This document shows, one piece after another, positions 31,017-35,515 of a stretch of 35,515 bases of DNA. Each line of letters opens with the position of its first letter. Position 1 is the first letter of the stretch. This DNA comes from Chitinophagaceae bacterium (GTDB lineage: Bacteria > Bacteroidota > Bacteroidia > Chitinophagales > Chitinophagaceae). The notes beneath the pieces were generated by a model. It did not search any database and was not told where the DNA came from. It saw only the letters and a list, made by a program, of their open reading frames with translations. The DNA is taken from the NCBI GenBank assembly GCA_947457465.1, contig CANGWB010000018.1, positions 1-35,515 on the forward strand. The letters are read 5' to 3'. Both the position numbers and the translations under genes were made by a program.

Positions 31017-32210
31017 ATGCGAGAACGGTGGTTACATGATTTATGGGCGGGGCAGGATTGGAACGGATGGCCCTTACGTACTACAAAGGGACAACGCTTA
31101 CTGGTGCTTGATCCCGGAAAATGGAATCAGGATCAGGGGCCAGATTTTTTACTGGCAAAAATTTTCATCGATCAAGTGTTATGGGTGGGTTCGGTTGAAA
31201 TTCATCTAAGAGCAAACGATTGGTTTCGCCATGATCACACCAGAGATCCACATTATTTTCCAGTCATACTTCATGTAGTCTGGATGCAGGATCCACTTCA
31301 TCCCAACATTCCCACGCTTGAGCTTTCCCGGTTTCTTACAGTGCCTCGTTTAAGAGAATTAATTCGTTTTATGAGTCGAGTAGGGGAATTGCCCTGTCAT
31401 AAACGAATGAGACCAGTTCCTGATTTGGTATGGAAAGAATGGAGATGTGAATTATTGAACCATCGATTGAACAGAAAAAAAACTGGGTTTAAAAATGGTT
31501 CGGGTGGTTTCAGAAACCGATTGGCTCGACAAATGGGAGCCTGGGTCAATCGCGAAATCTTTGAATCCATCGACGCCTCCATTTCGGATGAACTGATTCA
31601 TGAAATCCGATCTGATCCGGACTTGGTCACGGCCATTTACTTAGGTCAAAGCGGATTGCTTTTAGAAAGTAATGGCGACCTCTATTTAGACAAGCTGTTT
31701 GTCGACTATGATAATTTACGAGCAAAGTATGCACTCAATCCTCCATATCGTCAGTTGCTATGGATGCGTATCCGTCCGGCGGCTAATCCGCTTTTTAGGA
31801 TGGTACAACTCGCTCATTTGATCCATGGCGAGTGGCAAGAGGTGAAAAAGTGGAAGGGGCGAACAGCTGATGAGGTACGAATGGCATTGAAAGAAATCGT
31901 GCTAAATGATTATTGGATCGCCGGACGGCAAACAGCATTCAGTGAATCAACGATCGATTCGCTGCTGATCAACCTATGGGCTTATTTGGAGGTATATACT
32001 GCTGAACAACTCATTCTCCGATTAAGTGATTTTAGGTTTGAGAACAATCGTTTTACTCGTTTATATAGGTCTCTTGAACTGGCAGCCATTTCCGCAGCCG
32101 ATTCGCAGGCAATGTTGGAACTGAATGAATATTTCTGTCAGCCGAATCGATGTTCGGCTTGCCTGCTAGGGAGGTATTGGTGTCAGGACCAGGCACCCCA
32201 GTCGATCTGA
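31017..32210 (+). CDS. DUF2851 family protein
   Basis: 397-residue soluble protein of a Bacteroidota-typical family without a known function. It begins MRERWLHDLWAGQDWNG and has the conserved N-terminal block KWNQDQGPDFLLAKI, then VGSVEIHLRANDWFRHDH, then VILHVVW, which together suggest a nuclease-like core (acidic and His residues in GPDFLLA and GSVEIH, by analogy only). The C-terminus carries a four-Cys cluster, CQPNRCSACLLGRYWC, that may bind metal. No signal peptide. The last 28 nt overlap the 3' end of the convergent osmC gene. The GPDF/EIH arrangement resembles PD-(D/E)xK nucleases, but this is an idea, not a finding. Confidence 0.88.
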   Translation: MRERWLHDLWAGQDWNGWPLRTTKGQRLLVLDPGKWNQDQGPDFLLAKIFIDQVLWVGSVEIHLRANDWFRHDHTRDPHYFPVILHVVWMQDPLHPNIPTLELSRFLTVPRLRELIRFMSRVGELPCHKRMRPVPDLVWKEWRCELLNHRLNRKKTGFKNGSGGFRNRLARQMGAWVNREIFESIDASISDELIHEIRSDPDLVTAIYLGQSGLLLESNGDLYLDKLFVDYDNLRAKYALNPPYRQLLWMRIRPAANPLFRMVQLAHLIHGEWQEVKKWKGRTADEVRMALKEIVLNDYWIAGRQTAFSESTIDSLLINLWAYLEVYTAEQLILRLSDFRFENNRFTRLYRSLELAAISAADSQAMLELNEYFCQPNRCSACLLGRYWCQDQAPQSI

Positions 32211-32596
32211 ACAAGAATGTCGGGATGAAGGCTATAGCGTACCGGGCAGGTATCGCCCACTTTTTTGAGCAGTTCGATGGTTTTAGGGTCGATCGATTGA
32301 AGCTCTGCCGGGATCTCAAATGTCAACTCGATGCGTTCGATACGGCGTGGAGCGGCGGCCATGATTTTGTTTACTGTAGTCTTGATTCCATTCAGGTCAA
32401 ACCCCATGGATCGGGCCTTGATCCCCATGACCGTCAGCATACAACTGGCCAGGCTGGTGGCCGTCAGATCGGTGGGGGAGAATCGTTGGCCCAGGCCATT
32501 ATTGTCAATTGGTGCATCGGTTTCCATGGCCGACCCGCTGGCCAAGTGCATGCAAATTGTTCGAAGTTCGCCTTTGTATTGAACAGAAGATGTCAT
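32183..32596 (-). CDS. OsmC family protein
   Basis: 137-residue member of the OsmC/Ohr peroxide-reductase superfamily. The two redox cysteines can be placed: C52 in LASCMLTVMGI and C117 in GDTCPVRYSLH. The pattern and order match the OsmC group (FSPTDLTATSLASC) more than Ohr. Predicted role: thiol-dependent reduction of organic hydroperoxides in the cytoplasm, or a related redox function. The 3' end overlaps DUF2851 by 28 nt. The start at 32596 is 10 nt from an 18-bp perfect palindrome that separates it from the divergent outer-membrane protein gene and probably holds its control site. Confidence 0.92.
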   Translation of the reverse strand: MTSSVQYKGELRTICMHLASGSAMETDAPIDNNGLGQRFSPTDLTATSLASCMLTVMGIKARSMGFDLNGIKTTVNKIMAAAPRRIERIELTFEIPAELQSIDPKTIELLKKVGDTCPVRYSLHPDILVQIDWGAWS

Positions 32597-32606
32597 GAGC
32601 TTGTTT

Positions 32607-32624
32607 TGGTGTAAATTTACACCA
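32607..32624. promoter_or_regulatory. 18-bp perfect palindrome between divergent genes, candidate operator
   Basis: TGGTGTAAATTTACACCA is its own reverse complement. It lies 10 nt upstream of osmC and 11 nt upstream of the outer-membrane protein ATG. Its core TAAATTTA is one mismatch from a TAnnTTTG -7 box on both strands, so a bound dimer would cover both promoters. No T run follows, so it is not a terminator. Confidence 0.6.
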
Positions 32625-32635
32625 CATACTTGCTC

Positions 32636-33433
32636 ATGCGCATCCTATACACTTTATTGTTCATTTGCTGCCTATCGGTTACGGGTGTATTCGCTCAGCA
32701 GCCGATTTCTAAAAAAGAACAAAAGAAACAACATATCAACCAGTTGATCCGGCAGGCGGAGGAAGGAGCCCTGGTATACAACCGTCATAATATTTTCGGT
32801 ATACAGGTCAGTAACATGGGATACGGCGTTTTTTATGAACACGGAAGGGTAAAAAACGCTCGTAAAGCCAATCTTTTCCGAATTGACATCGCGGAGATCA
32901 AGGATCGGAAAGAAGATAAAGTACAGAATACGGCCAACGGATTTATCTTCTTTGGCAACCCTTACATCTACGGTAAGATCAACAACTTTTATCAGGCCAA
33001 GTTGGGCTATGGGCAACAGTTGATACTCGGTCAGAAGGGCAATAAAAATGGGGTGTCAGTGACCGGTATTTATGGCGGTGGATTGTCTCTCGGATTGCTT
33101 CGGCCCTATTACCTACAAGTGATCGATCCGGTCACCAACGAAGATAAATTCATTAAATATTCTGCAGCTGACAGCTCCCTATTTTTGGGTAATACGATTC
33201 TGGGTGGAGGAGGATTGAGCAAAGGATGGAATGAGATGAAATTCACCCCCGGACTTTTTGGCCGTGCCGCTCTGCGGTTCGATTATGGTCGTTTCAATGA
33301 GGCCGTTTCCGGTATTGAGTTGGGCGTTACAGGCGAATTTTATTCCAAAAAAATCTCCATTTTGGCCGGCCCCAATGACCGAAACTTCTTTTTTCAAGGT
33401 TACATCGCCCTGCTGTTTGGCAGGCGTAAATAA
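32636..33433 (+). CDS. Predicted outer-membrane beta-barrel protein, function unknown
   Basis: 265-residue exported protein. The signal peptide MRILYTLLFICCLSVTGVFAQQ is followed by a charged segment (SKKEQKKQHINQLIRQAEEGALVYNRHN). After this come alternating hydrophobic strands rich in Gly and aromatics (IFGIQVSNMGYGVFYEHG, GFIFFGNPYIYGKIN, YQAKLGYGQQLIL) with a final strand FFFQGYIALLFGRRK, as in small outer-membrane barrels. I do not recognise a named family. The frame is open from a TTG at 32630, but the ATG at 32636 gives the cleaner signal peptide. It is divergent from osmC across a palindrome and 18 nt upstream of lipA, which has its own -7 box. Confidence 0.78.
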   Translation: MRILYTLLFICCLSVTGVFAQQPISKKEQKKQHINQLIRQAEEGALVYNRHNIFGIQVSNMGYGVFYEHGRVKNARKANLFRIDIAEIKDRKEDKVQNTANGFIFFGNPYIYGKINNFYQAKLGYGQQLILGQKGNKNGVSVTGIYGGGLSLGLLRPYYLQVIDPVTNEDKFIKYSAADSSLFLGNTILGGGGLSKGWNEMKFTPGLFGRAALRFDYGRFNEAVSGIELGVTGEFYSKKISILAGPNDRNFFFQGYIALLFGRRK

Positions 33434-33439
33434 GCGGGT

Positions 33440-33447
33440 TAATTTCG
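33440..33447 (+). promoter_or_regulatory. -7 promoter element of lipA
   Basis: TAATTTCG, the C variant of TAnnTTTG, 4 nt before the lipA ATG. As no other usable lipA start exists downstream, the transcript should be leaderless if this box is used. Confidence 0.5.
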
Positions 33448-33451
33448 CACC

Positions 33452-34369
33452 ATGACTGAGTTGCCTGTCGTCTCTGCCGAATCTGCTCGCTTCAAGAAGC
33501 CAGATTGGCTGCGTGTAAAACTTCCGATCGGGGAGAATTATAAGCACGTACGCGGACTGGTCGATACACATAAACTTCATACCATTTGCGAGAGCGGCAA
33601 TTGCCCGAATATGGGTGAATGCTGGGGTGCCGGTACCGCTACATTCATGATACTTGGCAATATCTGTACTCGAAGTTGTGGATTCTGCTCTGTTGCCACT
33701 GGTCGGCCTTTACCGGTCGATTGGGATGAGCCGCAGCGTGTGGCAGAAGCTATCCACCTGATGAAAGTCAAACATGCCGTGATCACCTCAGTGGACAGAG
33801 ATGAACTACCGGATGGCGGAGCTGCTGTCTGGTACAATACCATTTACGCCGTTAAGCAATTGAATCCGGACACCACACTAGAGACATTGATCGGTGATTT
33901 TAAAGGCAAGAAAGAAGATATTCAACGGGTGATCGATGCAGCCCCGGAAGTGGTTTCACATAATATCGAAACGGTTGAGCGACTCACCCGACAAGTCCGT
34001 ATCCAGGCAAAATATTGGCGTAGCATGGAAGTGATCCGGACCCTCAAAGAAGGAGGCATGCGCACCAAAAGCGGCATCATGCTCGGTTTAGGGGAGGAGA
34101 AAGAAGAAGTGATGCAAACCCTGAGAGATCTTCGGGCGAATGGATGCGATGTGGTTACGATCGGGCAGTACCTGCAACCGACGAAGAAACATTTACCCGT
34201 TCATCGCTTTGTACACCCGGATGAGTTTGCTGCATTCCGCGATTACGGTTATGAGATCGGGTTAGATTATGTGGAGAGTGGTCCGCTTGTCCGATCCTCC
34301 TACCATAGCGAAAAACATGTGATCCCCAACTATGGTCGGGATCAATGGTTGGCACAAAAACAATCTTAG
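33452..34369 (+). CDS. lipA: Lipoyl synthase
   Basis: 305-residue radical-SAM enzyme that inserts two sulfurs into protein-bound octanoyl groups to make the lipoyl cofactor of pyruvate dehydrogenase and related complexes. Auxiliary 4Fe-4S cluster ligands C46, C51 and C57 ([12 protein letters not shown]), radical-SAM ligands C72, C76 and C79 (CTRSCGFC), and the C-terminal Ser ligand in RSSYHS are all present. The length is standard. LipB is not in the window. A -7 box abuts the start codon. The next gene begins at the base after the lipA stop, so the two form an operon. Confidence 0.97.
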   Translation: MTELPVVSAESARFKKPDWLRVKLPIGENYKHVRGLVDTHKLHTICESGNCPNMGECWGAGTATFMILGNICTRSCGFCSVATGRPLPVDWDEPQRVAEAIHLMKVKHAVITSVDRDELPDGGAAVWYNTIYAVKQLNPDTTLETLIGDFKGKKEDIQRVIDAAPEVVSHNIETVERLTRQVRIQAKYWRSMEVIRTLKEGGMRTKSGIMLGLGEEKEEVMQTLRDLRANGCDVVTIGQYLQPTKKHLPVHRFVHPDEFAAFRDYGYEIGLDYVESGPLVRSSYHSEKHVIPNYGRDQWLAQKQS

Positions 34370-35308
34370 TTGAAGTCATTACTATTTTTTTTATTGGTGC
34401 CTTTTGCTGGCCTGGCACAATGGAATTGGCAATCTGTCGATACGGCCTACGGAATTTTGCCTTCCTCCGTCAGGGTGTTTAAAACGATTGACCCGGTAGG
34501 CGGCAAACCCAATGTAGCTTTTTATGTGGAGGCAGATCTTCGTGATGCATCGATCGAATTCCGTTCCGATACCAGCTATAAAAGAAGATTGACGCCTGAT
34601 CAGTTCCAACAGAAGCTTTCATCTCCGTTAGTAATTGTCAACACCAGTTTTTTTTCTTTCTCCACCCATCAGAATTTGAATATGATGATGGATAAGGGCC
34701 GTATGACAGCTTTTAATGTACATAGCTTGCCTGCTAAGGGAAAAGACACGCTGAAATATCGTCATCCATTGGTCGCGACCTTGGGCATTACAGCGAAGCG
34801 TACGGCAGACCTTGCCTGGACCTATACCGACTCATCTGCATCGTTACCATGGGCCAGTCAACTCGCTATGCCCTATTTGTTGGATAGCCAGGCTGTATTT
34901 GCAAGAAGCGCAGTTTCCGTGCCTTTGAAGAAATGGAAAATGCAGACGGCTGTTTCTGGCGGACCGGTGCTTGTTCAAAACGGTAAAGTGATGGTGACGA
35001 ACAACGAGGAATGGAAATTTGCAGGGAAGGCGATCAATGATAAACATCCCCGAACAGCAATGGGTTATACAGCAGATGGTCGTATTATCATTCTTGTTGT
35101 GGAAGGACGTGCCCTAGGCAGGGCGGAGGGAACTACTCTTACGCAAACGGCAGAGATGTTGGTTTCGATCGGATGCGTGGAAGCGTTGAACCTGGATGGG
35201 GGAGGCAGCAGCTGTTTACTTGTGAATGGGAAAGAGACGATTCGTCCCTCCGACAGGGAAGGTCAGCGCGCCATACCCGGTATTTTCTACATCGCAAATA
35301 AGAAGTAG
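34370..35308 (+). CDS. Exported phosphodiester glycosidase family protein (NAGPA/DUF2233)
   Basis: 312-residue secreted protein with signal peptide MKSLLFFLLVPFAGLAQ. The domain is the phosphodiester glycosidase (NAGPA) fold: VNTSFFSF in the first half, TAVSGGPVLVQNGKV, KHPRTAMGYTADGRIIILVVEGR, and the hallmark CVEALNLDGGGSSCLLVNG. Family members cleave GlcNAc-phosphodiesters or bind exopolysaccharide; the substrate here is unknown. The start is a TTG at 34370, placed immediately after the lipA TAG. It is accepted because it begins the signal peptide exactly. It ends 4 nt before the convergent ROK gene. Confidence 0.88.
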   Translation: MKSLLFFLLVPFAGLAQWNWQSVDTAYGILPSSVRVFKTIDPVGGKPNVAFYVEADLRDASIEFRSDTSYKRRLTPDQFQQKLSSPLVIVNTSFFSFSTHQNLNMMMDKGRMTAFNVHSLPAKGKDTLKYRHPLVATLGITAKRTADLAWTYTDSSASLPWASQLAMPYLLDSQAVFARSAVSVPLKKWKMQTAVSGGPVLVQNGKVMVTNNEEWKFAGKAINDKHPRTAMGYTADGRIIILVVEGRALGRAEGTTLTQTAEMLVSIGCVEALNLDGGGSSCLLVNGKETIRPSDREGQRAIPGIFYIANKK

Positions 35309-35312
35309 CCTA

Positions 35313-35515
35313 TCAGGCTTCCCAGATCAAAGCACTGGCGCCAAGGATCGCTGCATCCGCTTCTTTTAGTTCGCTGAACATCAATTTAACCTTGTTCTTG
35401 AATACCTGTACCAGGTTTGCTTCCATGGCTTTACGCGTTGGATTCAGGATCATATCTCCGGCTTTTGTTACGCCGCCGAATAATACGATGGCTTCTGGAG
35501 AGGAAAACATGACGA
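35313..35515 (-). CDS. ROK family protein (glucokinase-like), C-terminal fragment
   Basis: The last ~67 codons of a gene that enters from the right edge. The segment SPEAIVLFGGVTKAGDMI is the conserved ROK strand-loop near the second phosphate-binding motif. The C-terminal helix ends in ADAAILGASALIWEA, the usual ROK ending (GAAxL). ROK proteins are sugar kinases or sugar-responsive repressors; the DNA-binding N-terminus, if any, is outside the window. In Bacteroidota this form is generally a glucokinase, which is an inference. The fragment is convergent with the NAGPA gene, 4 nt apart. Confidence 0.85.
   Translation of the reverse strand, partial: VMFSSPEAIVLFGGVTKAGDMILNPTRKAMEANLVQVFKNKVKLMFSELKEADAAILGASALIWEA

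Noticed and set aside
32150-32614. 154-codon + strand frame opposite osmC
   Set aside because: The minus strand encodes a clear OsmC with both redox cysteines; this frame is its shadow.

Overview
The window looks like chromosomal DNA from a Bacteroidota bacterium, most likely of the Chitinophagaceae type. This rests on protein families typical of that phylum: a TonB-dependent receptor with a carboxypeptidase-like N-terminal domain, a DUF5117/5118 zinc protease, MalQ with N-terminal starch-binding domains, a very long signal peptidase I, and DUF2851. It also rests on promoters of the TAnnTTTG (-7) class and the absence of Shine-Dalgarno sequences. Most genes are housekeeping. I see no phage, IS element, CRISPR array, tRNA or rRNA gene. 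No stretch longer than about 300 bases lacks a gene.

Layout. 1-1851 (-): an ABC-F ATPase running off the left edge. 1923-4274 (+): a TonB-dependent receptor, convergent with 4271-6200 (-), a tandem pair of paralogous secreted proteins of unknown function. 6350-12350 (+): the classic thrS-infC-rpmI-rplT translation cluster, interrupted between infC and rpmI by a secreted metalloprotease gene with its own terminator. rpmI has its own promoter and a structured leader of about 100 nt. 12422-12577 (-): a previously easy-to-miss 51-residue membrane protein. 12721-18431 (+): malQ, a dipeptide epimerase and a UbiD decarboxylase. 18514-23095 (+): pdhB, lepB, cdd and a secreted Gfo/Idh/MocA oxidoreductase. 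23105-28231 (-): a SirB1-like protein, topA, an SGNH hydrolase and an alpha/beta hydrolase.

28315-30956 (+): a compact run fdx-iscX-kdsC-ubiA-maf. It joins Fe-S cluster maturation, Kdo (LPS) synthesis, an isoprenoid lipid transferase and a nucleotide house-cleaning enzyme. 31017-32210 (+): DUF2851, overlapping tail to tail with osmC (-). An 18-bp perfect palindrome separates osmC from the divergent outer-membrane protein gene at 32636. 33452-35308 (+): lipA and a secreted phosphodiester-glycosidase-family protein. The right edge cuts a ROK-family kinase gene (-).

Functional links: lipA supplies the lipoyl cofactor needed by the pyruvate dehydrogenase complex to which pdhB belongs, and the ferredoxin/IscX pair serves Fe-S enzymes such as LipA. 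The most notable non-coding signals are -7 boxes only 2-7 nt upstream of start codons (leaderless or near-leaderless mRNAs), the rpmI leader with a 28-codon upstream ORF, the osmC palindrome, and a terminator-like hairpin just upstream of the topA start.
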